A stretch of DNA of 37,387 bases from Limosilactobacillus reuteri (GCF_020784725.1 NZ_JAJGTZ010000042.1:2501-39887); one strand, 5' to 3'. Numbered from the stretch's first letter, positions 16,834-24,804 are shown. Notes: generated by a model from the letters alone, not told the origin. A program made the numbers and translations.

Positions 16834-16959
16834 GTGGTAGAGAAAAATGATAATAAACAGGATTCATCTAGTAATAAACTTCATGACAATTTCCCTGATA
16901 TATTAGATCAGAGTTTGAAGGAGGATTATGAAGTTTTAGAATTCCTAAAAGATAAATAG
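16834..16959 (+). CDS. possible 41-residue acidic peptide, GTG start
   Basis: A GTG at 16834 with AAGGGG ten bases upstream opens a frame reading VVEKNDNKQDSSSNKLHDNF and ending YEVLEFLKDK. It is hydrophilic and acidic with no recognised domain. The surrounding 16605-17199 is otherwise without supportable genes and looks like decayed sequence, so this may be a gene remnant. Confidence 0.35.
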   Translation: MVEKNDNKQDSSSNKLHDNFPDILDQSLKEDYEVLEFLKDK

Positions 16960-17099
16960 CAATAGAATGTTTAATTTCTTTTGGTATAGAATGCACATAA
17001 TTAAACATACTGAATTAAAATTTCTTACCCTGAGCGTTGATGTATCAGGAGTTATATGAATTTAATCGTTACTTTCTGCTATTATTCGTAGGCATAAAA

Positions 17100-17131
17100 A
17101 TCTTGATCATTTATAGTAAAATGATCAAGAT
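17100..17131. repeat. 13-bp perfect inverted repeat
   Basis: ATCTTGATCATTT (17100-17112) and AAATGATCAAGAT (17119-17131) form a perfect stem over a 6-base loop. There is no T run on either side, so it is not a standard terminator. It lies between gene remnants near the right end of the element. Confidence 0.6.
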
Positions 17132-17199
17132 ACTAAGCCAGTGATTAAGATAAGGGTTTGACTAAAATTAAGTAATTTGACTATCAAACACTGAATCAT

Positions 17200-17421
17200 T
17201 TGAACTATTCAAGTGATTTAGTAAATAAAATGAATCAAATTTATAATTTAAGAGGTAAAACCGATAGCTATGAGACTGATTATAGGGACACGTTGGACTG
17301 CTTAGTAGAAGTAACTAAAATTCAAAGTACTAGTTCATCAAACCGAATTGAAGGTATTTATACAACAGATGAACGAATGAACAAAACATGCACACAACTA
17401 GACACACGAAATCTAAATTGA
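17200..17421 (+). pseudogene. truncated Fic-family protein, N-terminal fragment
   Basis: The frame (about 73 residues from TTG 17200, or from the ATG at about 17230) has the Fic/DOC N-terminal signature around SSNRIEGIYTTDERM (residues 46-60). After DERMNK the frame runs into unrelated sequence and stops. The catalytic Fic core with its HPFxxGNG motif is missing. The break coincides with the TGCACAC motif (17389-17395) just inside the right attachment site, so an earlier recombination event probably cut the gene. Confidence 0.75.
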
Positions 17422-17471
17422 TTGGCTTAATTGTTGATATATCAATGCCTATGCAATTTAACCTCTGAGCT

Positions 17472-17664
17472 TCTAGTCAGCATTATTAAAACTTACAAGG
17501 TTTATTAGTCCTTGATATATCAACGTTTTGCGACGATGTATCAAGGACTATTTTTGTTTATTTAAGAATATCATGCACACGAAAAAAACGTGTGCACGAA
17601 CTTACGTCGAGAGATTGCTGAAACTATTGAGTTAATAGGCGTTATAAAAGATTTTTTGTGTGCA
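17472..17664 (+). repeat. right attachment-site repeat (attR) and duplicated flank
   Basis: Direct repeat of 900-1104: core TCTAGTCAGCA (17472-17482), then a copy of the tRNA terminator hairpin (17510-17546), then TGCACAC (17574-17580) and GTGTGCA (17590-17596, 17658-17664). Only the core is expected from simple insertion in a tRNA end. The extra ~180 bp, including arm-type motifs, lies on the chromosome side of the crossover and suggests an earlier related insertion. Nothing coding is seen in 17422-17786. Confidence 0.85.
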
Positions 17665-17699
17665 AGTCATGATTTGAAACATTTAATATAAAAGAGAAA

Positions 17700-17733
17700 A
17701 AACATGGTTTCAACAATCGCTGAAATCATGTTT
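17700..17733 (-). terminator. terminator of the quinone-reductase-like gene
   Basis: AAACATGGTTTCA (17700-17712) pairs with TGAAATCATGTTT (17721-17733) with one G-U. The minus strand continues into TTTTTCTCTTTT, so it ends leftward transcription from 17787-18809. Confidence 0.75.
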
Positions 17734-17786
17734 AGTTAAATTAGCATTAAATTTTACTCAGCGATATCTATCATAAATAACTTTAG

Positions 17787-18809
17787 TTACTTTTGCCAAT
17801 CTGCGACGACTACTTTTCCAATCATATGCCCATTTTCAACAAGACTGTGAGCTTCTCTAAGATTATTGGCATTTATTGGGGAAAGTGATTGTGTTAAAGT
17901 GCATTGCAATTCGCTATTATCAATTGAAGTTGCTATTTTATTAAGAATCTCGTGCTGTGATTGCATATCTGGTGTATGATAATAAGATTTTGTGTACATC
18001 CATTCCCAAGCGAATATAGCCTTTTTAGGTGTTAATAATCGTAAATTAATAGGTCGTCTATTTTCGGTAATAGATGCGATGGCACCCTCTGGCTTAATTA
18101 ATTCGCACATTTCTTTCCAATGGCTATCAATATCTTTTAATTCCAAAATGTAATCAACATATTTATAGCCAAGTTTATGAACTTCATTTACTAGATTCTT
18201 TCGGTGATTTACTACATCTGCAGCTCCATGAGATTTTACCCAGTTAATACTTTCAGGTCGAGAAGCTGTGGCAATAACTGTTAGTCCAGCATTAGATGCT
18301 AATTGTGTTGCAACCGATCCTACACCTCCAGCCCCATTAATAATAAGAATTGTTTTACCTTCGTTGGTTTTTTTATCTTGAGATAGGGATAATTGTTCAA
18401 ATAATGCTTCATAAGCAGTCAGGGAAGTTAATGGCATTGCAGCTGTTTGGGCATCCGTCAATGATTTAGGTGCATTTCCGACAATTCGTTCATCTACTAA
18501 CTGATACTCACTATTACTTCCTGACCGTTTAAATGAACCAGCATAATAAACACGATCACCTGGTGAAAAAAGTGATACCTTGCTACCAACTTTTTCAACA
18601 ATTCCACAAGCATCCCAGCCAATAATTTTTGGCTTTGAAAGTTTCCCGTGTCCACTTCTTCGTACGCCAACATCAACAGGATTAACTGAGACGGCATTAA
18701 CTTTTACTAATAAATCGTGTCCCTTAGGTGTTGGCTTTGGTGTCTCAAATTCAAATAAACTTTTTGGATTTTTAATATCCAAATGTTCGCTAAAGCCAAT
18801 TGCTTTCAT
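17787..18809 (-). CDS. zinc-independent alcohol dehydrogenase/quinone reductase-like MDR protein
   Basis: A 340-residue medium-chain dehydrogenase/reductase. Start chosen at ATG 18809 (MKAIGF), with GAGGA eight bases upstream. A GroES-like N-terminal fold (residues 25-130, with NPVDVGVRR, GWDACGIVEKVG and GDRVYYAG) precedes an NADP-binding Rossmann fold (INGAGGVGSVATQLA, about 150-165). Structural and catalytic zinc cysteines are lacking, as in quinone reductases. It probably reduces quinones or reactive carbonyls with NADPH in the cytoplasm. The gene is divergent from an HxlR regulator, a standard pairing for electrophile-responsive control. Confidence 0.9.
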   Translation of the reverse strand: MKAIGFSEHLDIKNPKSLFEFETPKPTPKGHDLLVKVNAVSVNPVDVGVRRSGHGKLSKPKIIGWDACGIVEKVGSKVSLFSPGDRVYYAGSFKRSGSNSEYQLVDERIVGNAPKSLTDAQTAAMPLTSLTAYEALFEQLSLSQDKKTNEGKTILIINGAGGVGSVATQLASNAGLTVIATASRPESINWVKSHGAADVVNHRKNLVNEVHKLGYKYVDYILELKDIDSHWKEMCELIKPEGAIASITENRRPINLRLLTPKKAIFAWEWMYTKSYYHTPDMQSQHEILNKIATSIDNSELQCTLTQSLSPINANNLREAHSLVENGHMIGKVVVADWQK

Positions 18810-18885
18810 AATTAATTCCTCTTTTCTTTCTTTTATACTTATAAAGAGTAAGTGAAAGAGAAAATTAAACAAGAAGAGAATTTAA

Positions 18886-18949
18886 AATTTCTATGTAACA
18901 AATTTTTCCCTAATAGTGGTAAGAGGAAATATCGTGTATTATAGAAATT
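18886..18949. promoter_or_regulatory. divergent promoter region with 9-bp inverted repeat
   Basis: AATTTCTAT (18886-18894) is perfectly inverted at 18941-18949 in the 167-bp gap between the reductase and the HxlR regulator. It is a candidate operator for the regulator, though 46 bp apart and AT-rich, so chance is possible. Confidence 0.35.
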
Positions 18950-18976
18950 AGGATTCAAAAATAAATAGGGAGGAGC

Positions 18977-19327
18977 ATGACTTTGAAAAGACATATTTAT
19001 AATTGTAGTGATGGTTGCTCAGTCGAGAGTACTTTACAAATTATTTCGGGTAAATGGAAAAGTGTAATCATATATCATTTAATAAAAAATAAAGTATGTC
19101 GTTTCAGCGAATTACAAAAACGGATGCCAAATTGTTCTAGGCGAATGTTGTCTTTACAACTTAGCGAACTAGAAAAAGATAAGATTATTGAAAAGAAAAT
19201 ATATCCAGTCATTCCTCCTAAAACAGAATACAAATTAACCCGTTTTGGGCAAACGTTAACCCCACTTATCATTGAAATGGAGAAATGGGGAAGAACATAT
19301 AACACTATAAATTTAGAAGAAAATTAA
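18977..19327 (+). CDS. HxlR-family transcriptional regulator
   Basis: A 116-residue winged-helix protein of the HxlR/DUF24 type: an N-terminal Cys region (Cys10, Cys14), then VESTLQIISGKWKSVIIYHL, FSELQKRMPNCSRRMLSLQLSELE and the wing TEYKLTRFGQTLTPL. In family members such as YodB/HypR, N-terminal cysteines sense quinones or disulfide stress; two cysteines here are in a suitable place. GGGAGGAG precedes the ATG. It is divergent from the reductase gene, its probable target. Confidence 0.92.
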   Translation: MTLKRHIYNCSDGCSVESTLQIISGKWKSVIIYHLIKNKVCRFSELQKRMPNCSRRMLSLQLSELEKDKIIEKKIYPVIPPKTEYKLTRFGQTLTPLIIEMEKWGRTYNTINLEEN

Positions 19328-19394
19328 AAAATAATGTGAACTTTTATTGATTTCTAATTATAGCTATGATAAGATTTTACTCTTAATTAAGACG

Positions 19395-19582
19395 AAAGCG
19401 AGAACAGATTAATGTCATTTACTACTAATGTACACGTAAATATTATTATTATTCGGATCATTAATTAGATGATGCGAATAATTAGTGCTGTTCGCATCAC
19501 CATACTAGGGATGTGAACAGTAATAGTGGTAGAGACATTTCTGTCGGCCAGCTGACTGTTCAACAGTTAGCTGGTTTTTTTT
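19395..19582 (+). promoter_or_regulatory. structured leader with terminator upstream of the MFS transporter
   Basis: The 345-bp gap after the HxlR gene contains successive hairpins: 19448-19461/19469-19482 (one mismatch), 19487-19498/19510-19521 (two wobbles), a small GACA/TGTC hairpin (19534-19545), then a strong terminator CCAGCTGACTGTT/AACAGTTAGCTGG (19548-19574) with T8. The transporter starts 90 bases later. This looks like a transcription-attenuation leader of unknown class, or simply the hxlR terminator preceded by chance structure. A T-box bulge (TGGN-ACC) is not convincingly present, though AGTGGTAGAGAC near 19526 is faintly similar. Confidence 0.5.
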
Positions 19583-19671
19583 ATTGAAGGGATGTGGAAA
19601 AAATGGAAAGTGAAATTAAGACTAGAAGTGATAATAGATCGTAAATTAAACTGAAATGAGAGGTAAATACT

Positions 19672-20994
19672 ATGGATAGTACAGTAACTAACACCCCGCA
19701 GACAAACAGCAAGCTTAATGTAAAACTTGATCCTGTCAAGACAGTAATTTTGGCTTCGATGATGGGAACGGCAATTGAGTTTTTCGATTTTTACGCTTAC
19801 GGGACTGCATCTGCTGCCTATTTTCCCAAAATTTTCTTTCCGCAAATGACCCCTTTACTCGCAACACTTTTAAGTTTGTTGACTTTTGGAGTAGCCTTTG
19901 TAGCACGCCCGGTAGGTTCCTTCCTATTTGGACATTATGGTGATCGTTTAGGACGCAAGAAAACACTTGTGGTCTCACTTTTAGTAATGGGAGTGGCGAC
20001 GGTAGCCATTGGTTTCATTCCTAGCTATCAGGTTATCGGCGTTTGGGGAGCATTGTTACTTTGCCTTTGTCGGTTTGTCCAAGGAATCGGGCTTGGTGGT
20101 GAATGGTCCGGGGCTGTATTAGTAGCTACTGAAAATGCTCCGGCTAACAAGCGGGCGTTATATGGTGCATTTCCGGAAGTGGGAGCACCAATCGGATTCT
20201 TCCTATGCAATGGCTTATTCTTTGCTTTAGAACGGGTACTAACACCAACGCAAATGATGACGTTTGGTTGGCGAATTCCTTTTTGGGCCTCGGCTGTTTT
20301 AGTCGTTATAGGGCTGTATGTCCGCCGTCGTTTACAGGAAACACCTTTGTTTAAGTTGGCTCAAGAACGTGATAACACAACTGCTTCGCCTCTTCGTGAA
20401 GTATTCAAATCTAATTGGCGTGAAATCTTAAAAGGAACTTTCATCATGGGAGCAACCTATGCACTATTCTTTACATTAACAACCTGGTCATTATCATATG
20501 CTACAACAGCTTTAGGTTTTACCTCTTCGGAATTTTTATTATTATTAATGGGTGCAATTGTTGAATTCGCTGTTTTGATCATGTTAACTTCTGTATTAGC
20601 GGATCGTGTTGGTCGGAAAAAAGTTTTATTAACTGCGTCAGTAGCACTAGTTGGCTATTCCTTGGTATTCCCATATTTCCTTACAGGACAACATAACTTA
20701 GTTGGCGTTTTACTCTTCTTAGGACTAGGATTCTTAGTAATGGGTACTCTTTATGGTCCAGTCGGCGCTGTTTTGCCTGAACTGTTCCCAACCAGAGTTC
20801 GCTATTCTGGTGCAGGAATTACTTATAACTTAGCTGCAGTGGTTGGGGCAGCGGTTGCTCCAACTGTAACAACTTGGTTAATTGCTAATTATGGATTACA
20901 TTCGGCTGGATATTATATGCTAGTTTTATCAGTACTAGCAGTTATTTCTTGGTTATTGACAAAAGAAACAAAAGATGTGGATTATACTAAATAA
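19672..20994 (+). CDS. MFS transporter, metabolite:H+ symporter (MHS) type
   Basis: A 440-residue, 12-helix major facilitator. The N-terminus GTAIEFFDFYAYGTAS is typical of the MHS group (shikimate, proline/betaine, dicarboxylate carriers). The loop 2-3 signature is GHYGDRLGRKK, with a second copy at the start of the C-half (LADRVGRKK), and GGEWSGAVLVATENAP is also MHS-like. It probably imports an organic acid or betaine with protons; the substrate cannot be read from sequence. GAGAGG lies upstream of the ATG. Transcription is likely controlled by the structured leader before it. Confidence 0.9.
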   Translation: MDSTVTNTPQTNSKLNVKLDPVKTVILASMMGTAIEFFDFYAYGTASAAYFPKIFFPQMTPLLATLLSLLTFGVAFVARPVGSFLFGHYGDRLGRKKTLVVSLLVMGVATVAIGFIPSYQVIGVWGALLLCLCRFVQGIGLGGEWSGAVLVATENAPANKRALYGAFPEVGAPIGFFLCNGLFFALERVLTPTQMMTFGWRIPFWASAVLVVIGLYVRRRLQETPLFKLAQERDNTTASPLREVFKSNWREILKGTFIMGATYALFFTLTTWSLSYATTALGFTSSEFLLLLMGAIVEFAVLIMLTSVLADRVGRKKVLLTASVALVGYSLVFPYFLTGQHNLVGVLLFLGLGFLVMGTLYGPVGAVLPELFPTRVRYSGAGITYNLAAVVGAAVAPTVTTWLIANYGLHSAGYYMLVLSVLAVISWLLTKETKDVDYTK

Positions 20995-21104
20995 TATCTT
21001 GTTTAGAGGAATTAGTGAGAAAACTTACTGATTATAGTTATTAGATAAAAATTTATGTCCCCGTTAAAAAATGATGTAAAAATTCGGGGCAAGTCATAAA
21101 TGAT

Positions 21105-21145
21105 AAAGCCACTGGTAACACACATTAAATGCTACTAGTGGCTTT
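21105..21145. terminator. bidirectional terminator between convergent genes
   Basis: AAAGCCACTGGTA (21105-21117) pairs with TACTAGTGGCTTT (21133-21145) with a wobble and flanking A/T runs. It serves the MFS gene and the convergent SDR gene. A second weak C4G/CG4 hairpin lies at about 21058-21090. Confidence 0.75.
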
Positions 21146-21150
21146 ATTAT

Positions 21151-21891
21151 TTACATTGGTTGTCCAGTTGAGATTTCAAAGCCGGCTGTTACAGGAATTA
21201 CTTCTCCCGTGATTGCGCTAGCAGCTGGGCTGGCAACAAAATAAATTGCAGCGGCGACTTCTTCGGGTTCAACAATCCGATTTAATGGGCTGTTCTTTGC
21301 GAATTTTTGTTTATCTTGGTGAAAAAGCGGGGTATTAGTCGGACCAGGTGCAACAACATTTACGCGAATATTATTTTTACCGTAATCAATTGCCATTGCC
21401 CGAGTCATATTAATAATCGCTCCCTTGGCGGCATTATAAGCAACCATTGCTCGATCACCAGCCATTCCTGAGACAGAGGAAATATTAACGATACTACCAT
21501 GATCTTGTTCAATCATTGTTGGCAAGAAGGCTTTGCTAACGAGGAAAGTTCCCTTAACATCAACATCAAAGATTTTATCCCAATCTTCTTCACTTGTTTC
21601 ATGAACCTCACCGTGAATAACGATTCCTGCATTATTGACAATCGCATCAACGGTTTTAAATTTATTGAGAGTTATTTGCTTAACATGTTCAACCTCACTT
21701 GATTTACTAATATCGGCTTGAATAAAAGCAACTTGTGCTGGAGAATATGTTTCGCCTAATTGTCGTTCAACTTGCATCCCCTTTGCTGCATCACGACCGA
21801 TAAGCACCGCATTCCACCCGTTTTTAAGAAAAATATCAGCAGTGGCAAGACCAATCCCAGAGGTTCCACCAGTAATAACAACTGTCTGCAT
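21151..21891 (-). CDS. short-chain dehydrogenase/reductase
   Basis: A 246-residue classical SDR: cofactor motif TGGTSGIG (7-14), NNAG (86-89), and the catalytic triad Ser139, Tyr152 (YNAAK) and Lys156. The PG motif after sheet F (VNVVAPGPTNTPL) and the C-terminal tetramer segment are present. It is an NAD(P)-dependent alcohol/ketone oxidoreductase; the length and C-terminal GEVIPVTAGFE are 3-oxoacyl-ACP reductase/FabG-like, but an isolated gene argues against fatty-acid synthesis. The ribosome binding site is AGAGGAG. Confidence 0.93.
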   Translation of the reverse strand: MQTVVITGGTSGIGLATADIFLKNGWNAVLIGRDAAKGMQVERQLGETYSPAQVAFIQADISKSSEVEHVKQITLNKFKTVDAIVNNAGIVIHGEVHETSEEDWDKIFDVDVKGTFLVSKAFLPTMIEQDHGSIVNISSVSGMAGDRAMVAYNAAKGAIINMTRAMAIDYGKNNIRVNVVAPGPTNTPLFHQDKQKFAKNSPLNRIVEPEEVAAAIYFVASPAASAITGEVIPVTAGFEISTGQPM

Positions 21892-21998
21892 ATATAAAAC
21901 TCCTCTCTAATCTTTTCTCTAATTATGGCATTTTTGGCCGGATTTAGCTATTTGTTAGAAAAGTCTTTATAATAAAATAAGGATGAGGAGGAAACGCA

Positions 21999-22226
21999 AT
22001 GAATACAGCAACCTTAAAAGCGCTCCAAAATTTGCTTCATGGACGTGGCTATACATTAGAACAAGTAGACGCACAACTAATTCTTAAATATCATGGACAA
22101 GAGCGAGCAGTCATTACGCCACCTGATCGCTATCAAGTGAAAGACCTTGACCTGAATTTTAATGATTGGGTTGAGTTCAATAAGTGCATTCGCAATATTC
22201 GCCATTATTTAGCTAGTAACGAATAG
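21999..22226 (+). CDS. hypothetical 75-residue protein
   Basis: A short soluble alpha/beta protein: an N-terminal helix (ATLKALQNLLHGRGY), a strand pair (AQLILKYHGQERAVITPP), then FNDWVEFNKCIRNIRHYLA. An excellent GAGGAGG ribosome binding site supports it. It is followed after 78 bases by the NAD(P)-binding protein gene on the same strand. Function unknown. Confidence 0.75.
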   Translation: MNTATLKALQNLLHGRGYTLEQVDAQLILKYHGQERAVITPPDRYQVKDLDLNFNDWVEFNKCIRNIRHYLASNE

Positions 22227-22304
22227 AAAGCCTTTTCTTTGGCAAGAATACTTCCTCGTGATAGAGTTATTCATGAAGGGAATATAGTCCAAGGAGGGAT
22301 AGGC

Positions 22305-22955
22305 ATGATAAGAGTTGGAATAATTGGTGCTTCTGGAATGGCAGGTAGCGCAATCTATAAATTAGCATCGACGAAAAAAGATTTGAATGTAACTGGAATT
22401 GTTCGAAATGAGAGTAAGGCCAGAAAGATCCTTGGTGATGATGCCAATTTGATCAGTGGTGATATTTTTGCCTTAAGTGATAGTTTGTTGTCGCGGTTTG
22501 ATGTGATTGTTGATGCATATGGTACTAGTCCAGAGAATGCGGATCGGCAAGTAAGACTGGCTGAGAAATTAGTAGTTTTAGCCCGGAAACATAAAATCCG
22601 TTTAATTTTCATTCTTGGTGCCGGAAGCCTTAAAACTGGTAAGGATAAGCATCTATTTGTTGATGATATTGAAAAGATGCCTGGTGCTGAGACGTGGATT
22701 AATACACCCCGCCAGCAGTTAAAAGAATTACAGTATCTTGAAACCATTTCTGACATTGATTGGCTAGGAATTTCACCATCAGCAGTATTTGAAGCTGGGG
22801 TTGCGACTAATTATATTCTTGGTCAGGATGAATTATTATTTAATGAACAAAATGAATCAAAGGTAACTTCTGGCACAATGGCAAAGTTAGTGGTCAATGA
22901 AATTTTAGCGCCACGCCACCATCGTGAACGAATTACTGTTATTGATGCAGAATAA
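22305..22955 (+). CDS. NAD(P)H-binding Rossmann protein (NmrA/YwnB-like)
   Basis: A 216-residue atypical SDR. Start chosen at ATG 22305 with AAGGAGGGATAGGC upstream. The cofactor motif GIIGASGMAGSAIYK lies at the N-terminus. FDVIVDAYGTSPE and LIFILGAGSL give the next strands, and DWLGISPSAVFEAGV matches the C-terminal region of YwnB-like proteins. Members bind NADPH, and some reduce flavin or biliverdin or act as redox sensors. The active substrate is unknown. Confidence 0.88.
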   Translation: MIRVGIIGASGMAGSAIYKLASTKKDLNVTGIVRNESKARKILGDDANLISGDIFALSDSLLSRFDVIVDAYGTSPENADRQVRLAEKLVVLARKHKIRLIFILGAGSLKTGKDKHLFVDDIEKMPGAETWINTPRQQLKELQYLETISDIDWLGISPSAVFEAGVATNYILGQDELLFNEQNESKVTSGTMAKLVVNEILAPRHHRERITVIDAE

Positions 22956-22967
22956 TTATTGAGTATT

Positions 22968-23005
22968 AAAAGGCATGAGAACGTAAATCAATTCTCATGC
23001 CTTTT
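22968..23005. terminator. bidirectional terminator
   Basis: AAAAGGCATGAGAA (22968-22981) and TTCTCATGCCTTTT (22992-23005) form a perfect stem with A and T flanks, between convergent genes. Confidence 0.85.
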
Positions 23006-23009
23006 AATA

Positions 23010-23243
23010 TTAATCAACTAATTTTCCGATAATCGGCAGTTTCGAAACCGGTGAATACTTTTTAGCAGCTTGCTGATAAGTGACGTCTGATAAATCATGG
23101 CCGAAAACATTACCATGGATTTCCGCGCCTTTCCACTCTGGAACCTCAGAAACATCATAAACGTTTCCGCGAACTCCAATATATGCTGGACGACCTTCTT
23201 GCCCGTTATATTGCGCTAATTCATTGTGAGTAAATGACCGCAT
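23010..23243 (-). CDS. cytochrome b5-like heme/steroid-binding domain protein
   Basis: A 77-residue single-domain protein matching the bacterial Cyt-b5 family: FTHNELAQYNGQEGRPAYIGVRGNVYDVSE, then W-K-GAEIHGNVFGHDLSDVTYQQA. Classical b5 proteins bind heme with two His in HPGG and a later site; here the HPGG-like region is replaced and only His43 and His49 remain, so heme binding is uncertain. The ribosome binding site TAGGAGGG is strong. Single gene with its own terminator. Confidence 0.85.
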   Translation of the reverse strand: MRSFTHNELAQYNGQEGRPAYIGVRGNVYDVSEVPEWKGAEIHGNVFGHDLSDVTYQQAAKKYSPVSKLPIIGKLVD

Positions 23244-23316
23244 AATAATCCCTCCTATAAGAAGCTGGGAATCGACTCGGCCTCTTCCTGTCTGAGTGTA
23301 ACAACATACGAAAATC

Positions 23317-23338
23317 GATAACGAGTTTATTCGTTATC
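23317..23338. terminator. hairpin between the NhaC-type and b5-like genes
   Basis: GATAACGA (23317-23324) pairs with TCGTTATC (23331-23338). On the minus strand it is followed by GATTTTCG, a weak tail. It may end the NhaC-type transcript. Confidence 0.4.
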
Positions 23339-23385
23339 TTATCATCACTATAACACGAAAATGGTAATGACATTGGAAATTCAAT

Positions 23386-24804
23386 TTATTCAGTTGCTAA
23401 GTTTGCAGCAAGGCTTTTGACTGGGACTTTCACGAGCATTCCTGCAATGATAGTTAGGATCGTAACAAGGAATGGGAAAAATGCCCAAGGAATGAAGCTT
23501 AATGGATTGATTTGTAAGGTACTAGCGATGAATACTCCAGAAACACTCCATGGGATAATTGCGTTGACTGCGGCTCCTGCATCATTGAGAATCCGGGTCA
23601 AATCAACCCGTTTTAAGCCTAATTTATCAAATGATGGGAGAAATGATTGCCCAGGAAGAATAATTGCGAGGTAGTGTTCCCCAACAAGAAGATTAATCCC
23701 AATGCAAGTAAGGGCTGTGGAGAATGCTAATCGACCAGGCGTCTTTACAATTCCAGTTAAGTGAGTAATGATGGCGCTAATAATATTGAACTTGATCAAT
23801 AAACCACCTAAAGCAAGCGCAAAGATAATTAGGGCGAGAGAAGTAAGCATACTAGAAATACCGCCTTTAGAAAGCAGTGTATCGATTGTTTTGTCACCAG
23901 TATGCGAAACGTAACCAGTCATGATGGTATTAGTAATCGTAGTGAGGCTGGTTTTAGGTGCATGAATCCAGCCAAGTACGACCGCGAATAGTGAGCCAAG
24001 GCCAAGAGAAGGAATAGCAGGAACTTGGAAAATGGCTAGTACGATTAGGAGCAGAACTGGGAGAAGAGCCCATCCGGAGATCCAGAACCCATTTTGTAGC
24101 CCGGCCATCATTTGATGAACGGCATCTAAACTAACATTTTTGGAATTTAACCCTAAGAAAGTGTAAAGAATAAGACAGATTGCCCAGGCAGGGATATCGG
24201 TGGTGAGCAGGGATTTAATATGCTTGTAGATATTAATTTCGCCCACACTGGCAGCTAGATTCGTTGTGCCTGAAAGTGGGGAAATATTCGAACCACAGAA
24301 AGCCCCTGAAACAATTACCCCCGCAGTTAAACCGGGGTTAATTTTAAGAGTTGCGCCAATGCCAATAAAGGCAATTCCCATTGTCGATACAGTGGTAAAT
24401 GAGCTTCCGCAAGCGACCCCAACAAGGGTACAAACGATAAAAACTGTTGGTAAGAAGAACTTTACAGAAATAATTTCAAACCCAAAGTACATAATTGTTG
24501 GAATAGTTCCTGAGAAAATCCAGGTAGCAATTAAGACACCGATAGAAAGAAAGATAATGAGGGGGTCAACACCGGCTCGCAAACCATGACGCATTCCATT
24601 CATTATTGTATCCCATTTAAATCCACGAATTCGCCCGTAAACAGCAAGCAAAATAAATGAAATAAATAATGGAGCTTGCGGTTCTTGATGCTTAAAAATA
24701 ATAGGGTAGCCTAAGATGCCTAAAATAACGCCAAGAATAAGTAAACTTTCGCTAAAACCAATCACTGGCTCAGCACTATTTTTTGGTTTGTTAATAGTCT
24801 TCAT
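23386..24804 (-). CDS. NhaC-family carrier, probably a tyrosine-related transporter
   Basis: A 472-residue membrane protein with about 11-12 helices and NhaC signatures: YGRIRGFKWDTIMNGM, GVACGSSFTTVSTMGIAFIGIG, SGAFCGSNISPLSGTTNLAAS, and the C-terminal IPWSVSGVFIASTL. Characterised NhaC proteins exchange Na+ for H+, but close relatives under amino-acid-specific regulation have been predicted to be amino-acid carriers, including tyrosine (YheL type). The leader here contains a peptide with four tyrosine codons and an attenuator, which points to tyrosine as the substrate or signal. The ribosome binding site is AAGGAG. Confidence 0.88.
   Translation of the reverse strand: MKTINKPKNSAEPVIGFSESLLILGVILGILGYPIIFKHQEPQAPLFISFILLAVYGRIRGFKWDTIMNGMRHGLRAGVDPLIIFLSIGVLIATWIFSGTIPTIMYFGFEIISVKFFLPTVFIVCTLVGVACGSSFTTVSTMGIAFIGIGATLKINPGLTAGVIVSGAFCGSNISPLSGTTNLAASVGEINIYKHIKSLLTTDIPAWAICLILYTFLGLNSKNVSLDAVHQMMAGLQNGFWISGWALLPVLLLIVLAIFQVPAIPSLGLGSLFAVVLGWIHAPKTSLTTITNTIMTGYVSHTGDKTIDTLLSKGGISSMLTSLALIIFALALGGLLIKFNIISAIITHLTGIVKTPGRLAFSTALTCIGINLLVGEHYLAIILPGQSFLPSFDKLGLKRVDLTRILNDAGAAVNAIIPWSVSGVFIASTLQINPLSFIPWAFFPFLVTILTIIAGMLVKVPVKSLAANLATE

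Larger units (their letters stand above)
900..17482 (+). mobile_element. integrated satellite/plasmid-like element in tRNA-Thr (about 16.6 kb)
   Basis: The element is bounded by direct copies of the tRNA-Thr 3' end. It contains a tyrosine integrase (13968-15170), an Xis-like protein (13686-13889), a polymerase-like/SF3-helicase replication pair with an origin-like region, a serine recombinase, an XRE regulator and cargo (surface protein, lipoprotein, AlbA_2 protein, fic remnant). The order replication genes, small gene, xis-like, int on one strand resembles actinomycete AICEs and plasmid-derived integrative elements. No relaxase, terminase, virion or conjugation gene is recognisable, so transfer would depend on a helper or may be lost. 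The boundaries are well supported; the class name is inference. Confidence 0.85.

Noticed and set aside
900-17482. Complete prophage or conjugative element
   Set aside because: No terminase, portal, capsid, tail, lysis, relaxase or type IV secretion gene is recognisable among the proteins.
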